Positions 45,108-58,293 of a stretch of 64,000 nucleotides of DNA are shown piece by piece (position 1 is the first letter of the stretch; every line of letters starts with the position of its first letter). Position numbers and translations under genes: made by a program. Source of the stretch: Parastagonospora avenae f. sp. tritici 18332-5 (lineage: Eukaryota > Ascomycota > Dothideomycetes > Pleosporales > Phaeosphaeriaceae); NCBI GenBank assembly GCA_022559985.1, contig JAFJTR010000003.1, positions 830,369 to 894,368 on the forward strand, in the 5' to 3' direction. Under the pieces are notes generated by a model, which saw only the letters and a program-made list of their open reading frames with translations, did no database searches and was not told the DNA's origin.

Positions 45108-46283
45108 ATGCTCCCAACAAATGGCCAGATTGCTATTATCCAATCCAAAACATCATCCTCTGGTCTTCCACTCGTCGTCACCCATGGCCGACCTTTGCCA
45201 CTCTTACCTACGCCATACCATGTGCGAGTACGCGTCTTAGCCGTCGGTCTCAATCCGACCGACTATAAAATGGTGACGCATTTCTTCATGCAAGATAACA
45301 CGGCTGGTTGCGATTTTTGTGGCATCATTGAAGAAGCAGGCCCGCAGTCGGTCCTTGGTCTTGGTCTTCGAGTATGCGGAGCCGATTTTCCATACCGCCC
45401 TAGCAATCCCTACAACGGCGCCTTTGCCGAGTATGCAACGGCTGACTCGCGTCATCTACTGCGCATTCCGGACGGCGTCTCCGACTTGCAGGCCGCAGGA
45501 ATTGGCGCTATTGGATGGGGCACCGCAGCCCTGGCCATCTCCGATCCCACAGCCTTGGACCTTGCCGGCTTACCCTCGCGGCCGGATTCTAGAGGGCTAC
45601 CTGTCTTGGTCTATGGCGGTGCAACGGCGACCGGTATCATGGCGATCCAAATGCTGAAACTGTAAGTTAGGCCCTTTTATCTATGACATGTCCGCTTGCT
45701 CCGTGTTCATTTAGGAACAAAGCTGATTCTTGGCTCAAACAGTTCAGGATATGCCCCCATCGCTGTTTGCTCGGATAATTCGGCGCCTCTATGTATGAGT
45801 CTTGGGGCAATCGGTACCGCTTCGTATACTTCGACGACATGCGCCGAGGACATTAAGGCCATCGCCAAGGGATCGAAGATTAAACATGCTCTCGACTGCA
45901 TCACAGATGTCGAGTCGATGGCCATCTGCCTTGCTTCTCTCTCTCGCATCGGAGGTCGCTATGCCTGCCTCGAGGCATTTCCCGATGCTTGGTTGACGCG
46001 CCGCGCGGTCGCTGTGAAGGTTGTCATGGGCTTCGAAGGACAGAATGTTGATGTCGATCTTGGCCATTCTGTCTACACACGCAAGGCCAATCCTGCTTTA
46101 CATGCTATTGCGGGCAAGTGGGCTCGCGAACTACAGCTGCTGTTGGAAGATGGGCAAATCAAGACACAGCCTGTACAGGAGATTGAGGGTCGCTTTGAAG
46201 GCGTCGTCAAGGCTTTGGAGATGCTGCAGAGAGGAGACATCAAAGGCAAGAAGTTGGCTGTCCGAATAGCTCCCTCGAAATAA
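45108..46283 (+). CDS. Stand-alone trans-enoyl reductase (MDR family, LovC-like)
   Basis: Exons 45108-45661 and 45743-46283 give 364 residues. It is a medium-chain dehydrogenase with the GroES-like N-terminus (HVRVRVLAVGLNPTDYK), GCDFCGIIEEAG, and the NADPH motif VYGGATATGIMAIQML, but no zinc ligands of alcohol dehydrogenases. This is the pattern of trans-acting enoyl reductases (LovC, ToxD-like) that dock to highly reducing synthases lacking their own ER domain. The synthase at 49461 indeed has no ER. It would reduce selected enoyl-ACP intermediates during chain extension, setting the saturation pattern of the product. Confidence 0.93.
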
Positions 46284-47021
46284 TGGAAGGAAATGTTCAA
46301 GTACATCTTTAAACATTCATGCTTACTTATAGCTTGCCAGTCTGTGAATAGACTTCTAACATCGAACACTCTTATCAACACAGCACATGTGTCCGTGAAG
46401 ACACAAGTGTCACTTTGACGCGTAGTCGTCGACAAGTGATAGTGAGTTGGCGATATTAAAGCCAGATTGCTTACATAGCGAGCAAAACTAGCTTGCGTTT
46501 CAAGAGTTTATATTTTAGTTTTGGACAAAAACTTGGTAAGTCATCGTAGAGCTACTGATACTTCGCTCCGACTGTGGCGGGTCTCCTTGACAGGCACTTG
46601 TTTATGTACGACCGTAAGTTTGAGGGGATTTTTTAAGGTTCTGTCATCGTGGTGCATTGGTGGAATGCCATTCTTGCAAGGTTTCAAACCTGGAGCTGCT
46701 CCGGAACTCGCCAAAGTTCGCTGCTGCGCAGAGTCGACATCATATCCTTTATCTCCACACCCGGTATTCTAGTAATTGATGCCCGATCTTATGCCATATA
46801 ACAAATATTCAATTGTAGTGAAGCTAAGGCTGTCTAATTTTCAGGTCTCTTCAGACATTTGTCACAGTCTAATAAACCTTAAGCTTTACAGGCTGGCGTA
46901 TAAGTCGCTGGATATTCTACAAGGGCGTCGCAAGTTCGAGCAGAGCGGACAGGAATGTTTTTGGTTCCCCGTGTCCAAGGTAGCATTCACATGCACTTGA
47001 CGTCTTAGAACAGACCCTGAC
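46284..47021. other. Convergent AT-rich intergenic region
   Basis: 738 bases between stops of the trans-enoyl reductase and the second cluster P450. The sequence is AT-rich and has no ORF of note. Around 46655 a stretch recalls the start of a glycine tRNA, but no cloverleaf follows. Confidence 0.45.
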
Positions 47022-48674
47022 CTATTCTTCAACCTCACTCCCAGCCCTTGGCTTCAGATATACAAACAAACCTGGTTTATCCCACACCAAATATGCTTTC
47101 TGGTTATCCATCCATGTTTTGCTCTCCTTGGTACCCTCAATATCAAAGTGCCACAAGAACCTTGCAAGAATATATCGCATCTCTGCGTAAGCCAGATTCA
47201 TCGCGATGCACGCGCGGGGACCATAGGAAAAAGGATGAAAGCCCTCTCTTTTATCCCCATCAAACTCAGCTGGACGCTGACCATCAGGAAGCCAGCGCTC
47301 GGGGCAGAATTTGTCGGCGTCTTTCCAGTAAGCTTCGCTGCGGTAGAGGACGCGGTGCGGGATGCCGACTATAGTCTGCTTCGTGTTAGCAAGATTACAA
47401 TGACTCAAAGCACCAGCCCAATAAATTTGCCAACTCACATTTCCAGGAATGTAATCGCCCAGAATCGTGTTTCCAGCAGGCGGTGTCGTGCGCCACATGG
47501 TGTTTGGACCCGGAGGATAATACCTCATTGACTCCTCGATGAATGCACCCATATAGGTCAGCTGCGCGACACTTCGCATGTTGATGTCGTCTTCGCCTGG
47601 AAAGGTGTCGCGCAACTCGTTCAAAATCTTTTCCTTAACATCCGGTCTCATCGTCAGCATGTACATCATTCCTGACAAACTACTACTCGTCGTCTCTGCG
47701 CCGCCGCCCGTCAATAATATCGCATTTTTGAAGATTTCTTCCTTGGTCATGTACAGAGTACTAGTCTGCTTACTCTTCATGACCTCCAAGAAATCGTCCC
47801 TGGGCGTGGACAGCGACAATCGACGCTCAACAACCTCTCTCAAAAGGACGACATGCCTTGCAAAGTCGCGCCACAATTGGTATGTCGTCTTGATGGGCAG
47901 AAAAAGGTAGAAGAATGGAATGCGTTGACAAAGCAAAATAATGTGCGTAATATAAATGTTTGCGAAAACCAGCTGTAGCCACGGGTGTAGCATGTTTCTT
48001 TCCATGCATCCAAACGGTTCTCCAAATGACAGGTCGCCAATCAAATCGAACGTGCAATAAGTGAGCCAGTCTAGAATATTGACTTGCGCCCGTCCATCAT
48101 CGCACAAACCACGCAACTTGAGAAGAAACATGTCAACGTGGCCCTTGATCAACGGCTCTTGCTTGCACATGGCACTATACGTAAAGCCCGGTGTCATGAC
48201 GCGGCGCATGCGACCATGGTCTCCAAGATTGGCACCAACCATGTCGTGCCCATCCGGGCTACAGTACCACACTGGTTTTGGGTTTTCTCTGCGTTTGGCA
48301 GGGACATAGCGCCCGTAAATGTCTTCCCAAGCTTCAGGGCATGCATATGAGAGCTCGTCGGGGCCGATGCGCACTATGGGGCCGTAGGTGGCATGTAGTT
48401 TACGGATCTTGAGGTGCCATTTTCCCGTCATGTAGTAGAATCCATAGGGAATGGAGGATGCGGCGAAGAATTTGGGGCCCGGGTACTTTTCGAGTGGATG
48501 GAAGAGGACATTTCGCAAGGGGCGGAAGATGAAGACGTAGCCTGCGATCTGGGATGATTAGATATGCGATAAGATTAGAATCGATGGAATGCATACTAAA
48601 GCGAGGGTGGGGATGATGATGCTTTGAAAACTTGGAAAAGATATTCCCCCTGACGCAGTATCTTGGAGGCCCAT
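47022..48674 (-). CDS. Cytochrome P450, cluster tailoring enzyme
   Basis: Exon 1 is 48674-48597, exon 2 is 48548-47439 and exon 3 is 47375-47022; 513 residues. Membrane anchor, LEKYPGPKF hinge, I-helix GGGAETTS (alanine-glutamate instead of the common A/G-x-D/E-T-T spacing), K-helix ESMRYYP, PERW and heme loop FSYGPRACIA are present. The second intron (47438-47376) is exactly 63 bases, has no stop, and would insert 21 residues after YIPGN if kept; its splice sites and CTAAC branch site are good, and removing it restores normal P450 alignment. It is divergent from the synthase gene across 786 bases. Confidence 0.92.
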
Positions 48675-49460
48675 GGTGAAATGAGCAGGTCGGCGCTGCA
48701 CACGATTGATTTGGCGCAAGACTTAGTAAAATTGTCGAAGACAGTAATGAACCAAAGCGGACCGGGTACATTTACCAATGGTGAAGTTATGATGGGAGGA
48801 CATCGTGCGATACCCATATCCACCGCATAGGCTACAGTGCCATCTCGTTCCGACTAGTCATCCGCGTCCACTCATGCATGTTCGGTGATGATGCAATGTA
48901 GTAACGATGAAGTCGAAGAACCCCGCACGACGACGATCACAACGTTCGCCGTCACTTTCTAGAATAGGAAAGAGACGCCTGTCTGAACACCCACTCCAAA
49001 CCTAGTCCCACAAATAAAAGGTCCGATGCATTCATAACTCGGCTCGAAGCATTCGGTGACCTGAATACGGGGCAAGTGTGGCTCGATTCCGAAGGCATGA
49101 AACTGCACGGAATTTGCACCATCGAGTGGACGCGCAGCAGTTTCGGTGGCTATTGCCTTGTGTATTATAAAAGGATGCCGAAGAGGGCCCACGTGTATTT
49201 CAGCGCTCGGACGACTGGCGTAATCTAGTAGATATTTATGTCCAAAAAGAGAACTTGGTGAGAGTGAGCGCCCAGACAACGCGATACCTAGATAGTTACC
49301 CAGGTATGCTTCGAGTATTCTCCTTGGTATTCACCCTGTAGCGCCTCTTGTAAAGACTGAGAAGTAGACCGTTGATCCATCAGCACTTCGAAACTTTGCA
49401 GAAGTCCGTGTCTCGCTGTACACTCTTTCCGCCCCTTGGCCTATTCACTCCGTATCCAAC
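48675..49460. promoter_or_regulatory. Divergent promoter region, P450 / polyketide synthase
   Basis: 786 bases between two cluster start codons. A tataaaag element occurs near 49166. The minus frame at 48959-49279 has no coding support. No regulator dyad could be fixed. Confidence 0.4.
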
Positions 49461-52400
49461 ATGGTATCCAGCACACCCGTCAACGAGCCCATCGTCATCA
49501 TAGGAAGTGGATGCCGTTTTGCAGGAGGAGCGAACTCGCCTTCGAAATTATGGGACCTGCTCCGCAACCCGAAGGATTTACGCAGCAACGTCACGAGCCG
49601 TTTCAACGCGCAGGGATACTATCACAAGGACGGTACACATCATGGCCATATGAATGTGATACAGTCATATCTCCTCGGAGAAGACACACGACTCTTTGAC
49701 GCCGAATTCTTCGGCATCAACCCGGTGGAGGCCAAAGCCATGGATCCACAACAGCGACTACTCCTCGAAGTTGTCTACGAAGCAATCGAATCAGCAGGCT
49801 TGAGCATTGATAAAATGCGAGGAAGTGACACAGCGGTCTTTGCTGGCCTCATGTGCGGCGACTACGAGGCCATGATGCTTCGGGATTTGGATCAGGCACC
49901 AACGCATTTTGCTATTGGAACATCGCGAGCAATCCTCTCAAATCGCGTTTCTTATTTCTTTGACTGGCATGGGCCTTCAGTTACTGTCGACACCGCATGC
50001 TCATCTAGCCTTGTCGCCGTCCATCACGCGGTCCAGGCACTTCGATCAGGAGATAGCCATGCAGCGGTTGCATGTGGCTCAAACCTCATTCTGGGCCCAG
50101 AAATGTACATCATTGAAAGCAAATTGAAGATGCTATCGCCAGATGGGCTCAGTCGCATGTGGGACAAGGATGCGAATGGCTATGCGCGTGGAGAAGGTGT
50201 GACGGCTGTCGTGCTCAAGACGCTGAGCCAGGCGTTGGCGGACAATGACAGGATCGAAGCCGTGATTAGGGAAACGGGCGTGAACCAAGATGGAGCGACA
50301 ACGGGCATCACAATGCCTAGTGCTACTGCACAGCGGGAATTAATCCACAATGTGTACAGGAAAGCTGGTCTTGACCCAGAGTGCGTTGATGATCGGCCCC
50401 AGTACATTGAAGCCCACGGTACTGGAACACCTGCGGGAGGTGAGTTGACATTTTCCGAAATGACGCCTTTTGTATGTGTGCGCTGTAGTGTTGTTTGCTA
50501 ATACGGTGAATTGGCTAGATCCTATTGAGGCTGAAGCACTAAGTAGCGCATTCTTCGCCACGAAAGCGCAATCAGATGTTCCAATCTACGCAGGATCAAT
50601 CAAGACTGTCCTGGGACATACCGAAGGCTCAGCCGGTATTGCAGCGCTTCTCAAAGTCACAAAGGCCATTCAGAATGCCACTGTACCACCAAACCTGTGG
50701 TTCCAACAACTGAATCCCAAACTCGAGCCATTCTATGGAAATGTGCAGATTCCCACCCAACCAGTCACGTGGCCTGCTACGGTGAAGGGGAGGCCGAAGC
50801 GCGCCAGCATCAATAATTTTGGCTTTGGCGGAACCAACGCGCATGCTATTGTCGAAAGCTATGAATCAAGAGAAGAGGTTCTGCCTTCCAGTGTCAATGA
50901 CGCGGACGCTACAGTATCGACACCTTTTGTCTTCTCAGCTGCGTCGAAAGAGTCATTGCGCGCAAACCTCGCAGCGTATGCTCTTCACTTGGATGCCTAC
51001 CCAGAGATTAGCTCGCGAGACCTTGCATACACATTGCGCGACCGACGATCAGTGCTTCCATTTCGCATCGCTTTTCCGGAATCGACCGCCAAGGATCTGA
51101 GACTCGGCATCACAGCCCGGCTGTCAGACAATGGCGAAGGTCTTGGAGTACGCACATGGGCAGCAAACAACGGTGCTAGTTATAAGCTCCTTGGAATCTT
51201 CACCGGCCAGGGAGCGCAATACGCGCGCATGGGCGCAGAACTGTTTGCCCAGACTAACATGGCTCGCCAAACACTTGAAGAGCTAGAGGGTTACCTCGCC
51301 GAACTTCCAGAAGAGGACCGCCCCAGCTGGTCGCTTCAGAGTGAACTGCTCGCTGATTCCTCAGTCTCCCGTGTTGGCGAGGCGGCCATCTCACAGCCGC
51401 TGTGTACTGCAGTTCAGATCATCTTGGTAAACATTCTCCGCGCGGCAAACGTGCAATTCGACACTGTCGTCGGTCACTCTAGTGGAGAGATGGCAGCTGC
51501 GTATGCGGCCAGAATCCTCAGTGCACGCGATGCACTCCTTGTTGCTTACTATAGAGGGCTGCATTGCAAGCTTGCCGCAAGTCCCAACGGAAAGGTAAAG
51601 GGTGCTATGCTCGCTGCTGGAACCACCTTTGAAGATGCAACTGAGCTATGCGAGGATGAGGAGTTCTTGGGTCGGATTAATGTCGCAGCAAGCAATTCAT
51701 CCTCAAGTGTCACGATCTCCGGAGACGAGGATGCTATTGATGAGCTCGCAGCAGTCTTTGACGACGAGAAAAAGTTCAATCGCCGACTGAAAGTGGATAC
51801 GGCATACCACTCAAAGCACATGTTGCCGTGTTTCGACCCATATGTCGCATCCCTCCGACGCGTTGGAATTACGGTGCTGCCTGGCAATGATCAATGCACT
51901 TGGATCTCAAGTGTCCATGAAGGCAGGGCAATCAATTCCGCAACCGACGAATTGGCGGATGTTTATTGGGCACAGAATATGACCAAGCCTGTTCTATTCT
52001 CCCAGGCTGTACAAGCAGCGATTGCACCCATTCGGGGTCGCGAGCCCTTCGCAGCAGCACTCGAAGTCGGTCCACATGCTGCCCTCACTGGACCGGCAAA
52101 ACAAAATATCCAAGAAGTTTTACAAAAGGAAATTCCATATCAAGGCTCTCTTATTCGCGGCGAGAATGCAACCAAAGCTTTTGCGACGTGCCTCGGATTC
52201 TTGTGGGAGCGCCTTGACGCGGCATCGATGGACCTCAGTAGCTGTGAAGCGGCATTGTCGTCGTCTGGAGGCAGTCAGCAGTATACCGTTCTCACCGAAT
52301 TGCCGAGTTATCAATGGAAGCACGAAACTGTGTACTGGGCTGAATCCAGGAGATCGCGCCGCATGAGACTACGCGAAGCGCCCTTTCATCAATTGCTCGG

Positions 52401-55400
52401 CAACGTCTCTCCCGACAGCGCACCGCACATACTCCGATGGAAGAATGTGCTGAAACCCCTGGAGATGACTTGGCTTGAAGGACATCAAGTGCAGAATCAA
52501 GTAGTGCTGCCGGCCGCAACCTACGTCTGTACAGCGATTGAGGCTGCGCGGTCGCTTGCCCAAGGCAAGAACATTCAGCTCATCGAGCTGAGCAACTTTT
52601 ACATCCACAAAGCCATTACGTTTGACCAGAATGACGCTGGAGTTGAAGTTTTGATTGAGCTGTCTCACATTAAAGTCAAAGGGAATCACGTCAATGCTAC
52701 GTTTACATATACGGCTGGACTGGGAGATGAGACAAACGACCTCGCCCTTGCGGCCAATGGTGAGCTCAGCATTGTCCTCGTGGATGATATCCCGTCCCTA
52801 AAGGTGTTCCCTGAGCGTCAAGAGCCACCTCCGCACATGATTCCCGTGCAGCCAAGCCGTTTGTATGATTTCATGAAGGGATTGGAATACGACTTCTCCG
52901 GACCGTTTCAGTCCCTTGTCAAACTGGAGAGAAAGCTCGGTACTGCAACATGTCTTGCGGCAAAGGCGAGGACATCTGTATCGGATGCGGATGACTTGTT
53001 GGTTCATCCTGTAGACCTGGACGCTGCCTTTCAGTCTGTCATGCTGGCATACAGCTACCCTGGCGACGATCAATTGCGCTTGCTCCATCTGCCCACCAGC
53101 ATCGAAAGACTACGTGTAAACCCTGCGGCACTTGCTTCTCAAACATATGCTGAGAGCGACTCGACAATTGTTGATTCTACATGCACCACAGCAGACCGCG
53201 CCGAGCCCGGAAATGGCTTTTCGGGCAGTGTCAACATGTATGCACTCGGTCTCGACCATCCAGCCATTCAGGTGGACCAAGTCAAATTCAAACCTGTCGG
53301 ATCCGACGCGAAGGATGACCGAGACGTCTTTTACAAAATGCATTGGGTACCTAGTACACCTGACGGACTCCTCGCTGCACAAAGTGTTCCCATAACTGAG
53401 GGCGATCACGAGCTCATGTTTGTGCTCAGTCGGATTGCCGCCTTTTACCTGCGGAAATTCGACGACATGATTGCCGAAGATAGTCCTGCGCGATCCGAAA
53501 GCCCACTCTGCCATTACCTGGGCTATGCTCGACACATGACGGGTCTGTTGAAGGCTGGAGAGCATAAATGGGCATACACAGAGTGGCTCAACGATACGGA
53601 GCAGGATATCTTTGACGATGTTGCCTCCAAAGGCTTCCAGAACAACTCTGATGTCAGAATTATGCTTCTTGTTGGCAGCACCATGCCACGCGTATTCAAG
53701 GGTGAGACGACCATGCTGGAACATTTCCGCACGTCTGGATTGCTTGACGAGTACTACTCCAACGGCTTTGGGACCAAGCAGTGCACCCTGTGGGTCGCCA
53801 GCGTCCTGAAGCAATTGTCGGACTGCAATCCACATCTGAGCATGTTGGAGATTGGAGCGGGTACTGGCAGTGCGACCAAGACGATTCTTAAGTCTGTTGG
53901 CCACGACTTTGCGAGTTACACCTTTACCGACATTTCATCGAGCTTCTTTGAAAATGCGGCGGATACTTTTTCCGACTATGGAAGTCGCATGGTATTCAAA
54001 GTGTGCAACGCTGAGAATGATCCTGTTGAGCAGGGCTTCGAAGCAGGTACATATGATGTTGTCATTGCCTTCATGGTCGTTCACGCCTGCGCAAAGCTCG
54101 ACGAGGCCGTGGCCAATCTTCGTAAGCTCCTGAAGCCTGGTGGTCTATTGGTTCTTGGAGAAGGTGCTAGCGATGGCGCAATGCAAGCTGGCGCAGGATT
54201 TATATTCGGTACTCTCCCGGGCTGGTGGCGAGGTGTTGATGAGGGCCGCACGCTGTCGCCGTTGGTGAGCGCTGAGGAATGGCAGGTTATCCTCAAAGGC
54301 GCCGGCTTCTCAGGAATAGACACTATGTCGCCGCCTGAGCTATTTGACGCCTTTGGCATCACGCTATTCGTCTCAACTGCTGTAGATGAGCGCATCGAAT
54401 TTGCACGCAACCCCCAGGCGAAAGTCCCCAGCGCAGTGTACAACAAGGTTGTTGTCATTGGTGGGAGCACACCTACGATCGCAAAGCTGGCCGGCGAAAT
54501 AAAAACGGTCTTAACACCTTTGGCTAAGCAAGTCCTGTTGTACACATCCCTCGAAGATTTGCAAGAAGACGTCCTAGACGATGAGACGGTCATTGTCAGC
54601 CTCGTAGACCTGGAGGCTCCAGTCTTCAAGGACATTACACCGGACAGATGGTACAAGTTCCGTCTACTCTTTGAGACAAAGAGGGAAATCCTCTGGCTGA
54701 CCAGCGGTCGTCTCGAAGACGAACCCTACTGCAACATGACGGTAGGATTCGGCCGCACTGCAATGCACGAGGAAGAGACCCTGCACGTACAATACCTGGA
54801 TGTGGCGGAAGCCAGCCATATAAACGCTTTGATGGTTACGCAGTACCTTTTACGCTTCACCTCATCTGAATTGGACAAGTCTGACATTCTCTACACCAAA
54901 GAGCCGGAAGTCATCATCGACGCCAATGGCAGAGAGCTAGTTCCGCGCTTGTTCACCATACAGGCTGCAAACAATCGTCTCAACTCAGTCACACGACCCA
55001 TCTACGAGGATGTTGACACGAGCAAGAGTGTCGTGGAGCTACAGTATGCAAAAGACGGGTCAAACGTTAGACAGCTATCACGATATGAAGTCTCTGCAAA
55101 GCTCGAATGGTCGCAGGACACCACGATCAGATTACGAGTCTCTCATGCTGTTGCATCTGCGCTGAGGTGTCCAGGTGGCTATCAGTACCTCATTCTGGGT
55201 TTCGACGAATCCGGTGCTCGACATGTCGCCTTGGTCAACTCGCTCACGTCTGTACTTTGCATCCCTCTTGAATCGACAGTTTTGTGTGAGCTCTCCGGCA
55301 TGTCGGAAGCTGGCTATCTTACGGTTCTTGCCGCAGAGATCATCGCCATGACCATCGTTGACCCGTTGTTTACCGGTCAAGAGCTGGCCATCCACAATGC

Positions 55401-58293
55401 TTCCAAGCCCATCATTCAGGCCATCGCTAGCTATGCCACGTCCAAGGGTGTTCAAGCAAGCTTTATAGTAGACGCGGACGGTGATACTGTCTCCAAAGAC
55501 GTTGCATTACAAGTCCATTTGCCATTGTATCCTTCGCGATCAGATATAGCATCCATTCTGCCTCCAAATCTGGGTTGCTTCGTCAGCTTCTCTCCCTTGG
55601 ATCAGGCCGAGAGCAAGGGGATTTTAACATCATTGCTTCCATTCTATTGCAAAAAGGAAAACACGAGCACTCTGTTCTCTACTCATGGCGTCGACACTGG
55701 CGCTCCTAGAGCCACGGCACAGCATGTACTCAGCCGGGCCATCAGCTTAATCCAAGGACGGGACGCGTCGACAGTTCCGACCCAAATTGGTTTGGAAGCA
55801 CTTGCTGGCGGACAACGTCCCGCGGAAGCGCTTGCCATCATTGACTGGACATCATCACCAAGCACCACGCTCCCTGCTCGCATAACGCGCTTCGAGACGA
55901 CACAACTCTTCAAGGCTGACAAGACTTATTGGCTAGTCGGACTGTCTGGCGCACTAGGAATCTCTCTTTGCGACTGGATGATTGAACGAGGTGTTAGATA
56001 TCTGGTTCTGACGAGTCGAAATCCCAAAATTGACGAGCGATGGATTGAGAACCATGAAAAGCATGGTGTGACGATTAAGATCCTGCTCTGGTACGTAATA
56101 TAACTCCAATCATGGTTCTTTTGCTAACACGGGTTCTGCAGTGATGTGACTGATGAAGCTGCCATCAAAGACGTCCACCAGACCATTGTCCGCACACTTC
56201 CACCCATTGCCGGTTTACTAAACGGCGCCATGGTCCTGCGAGATGTCTCCGTGCGCAATATGGAATACTCGCAAGTCACCGATGTCATCAGACCAAAAGT
56301 TCTCGGTAGCATCCACTTGGACCGCATCTTCCACGACATAGATCTCGATTTCTTTGTTCTCTTATCCTCTATCAACTGCGTCATTGGAAACGTCGGACAA
56401 GCAAACTATGCTGCCGCAAACATGGGCATGATAGGCGTGGCTGGCCACCGCCGTAAACGTGGTCTTCGCTCTTCGGTCGTAAACGTCGGCGCGATCATTG
56501 GTGTCGGATACATCACACAATCTGATCGACAGCTTGACGTTACGGTCGCCAAAACAGCCATGATGCATCTTTCTGAGCAGGACTTTCACCAAATCTTCGC
56601 TGAATGCATGGAAGCTGGTCACTTGGACAATGACAGCGGCCCAGAAATTTCTACGGGCTTACTGCAAATTACAGCCGATACTATTGATATCCCACCATGG
56701 TATTCCAATCCAAAGTTTAAGCGCTTTCAAGTGCATCAAGCTGCTGCTGGAGGCGGCAAGGCCGAGGTGACCAACTCAGCTTCGACACAAGAGCTTTTGC
56801 TAGCATGTCGCAGTCAAGCCGACGTTACCAAGGTTGTGCAACAGGCGTATTGCGCTCAGCTCCGTCGCATCCTGCAGGTTTTAACGGTAGACGAGGATCT
56901 GATGATGATGCGTGGAGTTGATCTAGGCTTTGACTCGTTGCTTTCCGTCGACGTTCGCTCGTGGTTCCTCAAGAACTTCCGCGTGAGTATTCCAGTACTC
57001 AAGATCATGGCCAACGATGTGCGCATGTCGACCTTGGTGGACTTGGCAGCTGAGAGCGTTCCCGCGGAACTGATACCTCAGGTCCAGCAGCAACAGCAGG
57101 ACGGTAAGCAGGGTGCTTCATCAAGTACTAGCAGCGACGATGAGACTGCAAGCACCCTGCCCACATCCCCTGAGTCTACTAACCCTGACGCATCGACACC
57201 CGTTGCCGAGAAGGAAATTTCGCCAATCGACACGATCACTTGCATAGATTGGGATCTTGAAACCACCCCGCCCTCGCTATCTACTTGTTCCGAGCTCACT
57301 ACCAGCCCTGCGCCTCGATCAGACCCTCAAGTTGTCGTACTGACGGGCTGCTCGGGTCTCCTGGGTCACCATCTCTTGAGCGCCTTGATCGCCCAACCTT
57401 CCATTCACAGGATTATTTGTCTCGCTGTGCGCGACCTCCCTTCGCGCCTATCAACTGGCGAGCTTCCGCCCGCGAGCGACAAGATCGAGTACCACGCCGG
57501 CGACCTGACAGAACCACAGTTGGGCCTCTCAACCTCGACTTGGGTTTCCATTTTTAAGCAAGCCGATGCCGTCATCCACAATGGCTCCGACACTTCGCAT
57601 CTGAAATACTACTCTGCGCTCAAGCACGCAAACGTTGAGTCGACAAAGCAATTGGTTTCGAAGTGCCTACAGCGCATGATACCATTCCACTACGTCTCCT
57701 CTGCAGGTGTAGCCTTGTTTGCGGAACGCGACGCATTCCCTCCAGTGTCGTGTACCACGACGGGCAAGACTCCACCCACCGATGGATCTCATGGATACAT
57801 GTGTGGCAAATGGGTTTGCGAGAAGATGCTCGAGCGGGTCTACGAGCAGTATCATCTTCCCATTGTCATTCAGCGACCATCTACAATCATTCGATCGGGC
57901 GAAGACGCGGCGGTTGAACGCGCCGGCTTCGATTGGGTCAACTCGCTCCTGCACTTTGCGCATCAAACTCGATCGGTACCCAGGGTCGCTCATAATGCTG
58001 GCGCTTTTGACCTTGTGAGCGTGGAGACGTGTTGCAGTGATGTCATCGAAAAATTGTCGCGCGCTACGAATGAGAGGATCACGTACGTGAATAATGTGGG
58101 AGACGTCGTCATTCCCATGGCTTCAATGGCAGACGTGGGATTAGACAGAATTGGCAAAAGGTACAATGTCTTGGCCATGGAAGACTGGACGAAGACGGTA
58201 GTGGAGGCGGGTATGCATCCGGCTGTTGCGGCGTTGATTGAGACCTTTGATGAACCCGGAGTTGAAAAGTATCCGACGCTGTTACGAGAATAA
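49461..58293 (+). CDS. Highly reducing polyketide synthase, KS-AT-DH-MT-KR-ACP-R
   Basis: Exons 49461-50439, 50519-56090 and 56142-58293 give 2,900 residues. Domains in order: KS with Cys180 in DTACSSS and histidines in EAHGTGT and GHTEGSAG; AT with GQGAQ (about 555) and GHSSGE (about 645); DH with the catalytic His near 981 (GHQVQNQVVLP) and DAAFQ near 1160; C-methyltransferase with LEIGAGTGSAT near 1436; about 500 residues of structural region without an ER; KR with VGLSGALG (about 2131) and ANYAAAN (about 2271); ACP with GFDSLLS near 2446; a Gln/Ser/Thr-rich linker; and a terminal NAD-binding_4 reductase domain with LTGCSGLLGHH near 2580 and YMCGK near 2735. The chain should be C-methylated and released reductively as an aldehyde or alcohol, with enoyl reduction supplied by the gene at 45108. 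The order matches betaenone-type synthases. Confidence 0.96.

Noticed and set aside
46653..46720. Glycine-tRNA-like start (gcattggtgg)
   Set aside because: Only the first ten bases match; the remaining arms are absent.
53110..53904. 264-codon minus-strand frame inside the polyketide synthase
   Set aside because: Antisense to the DH-MT region; no domain, and the synthase frame is continuous here.
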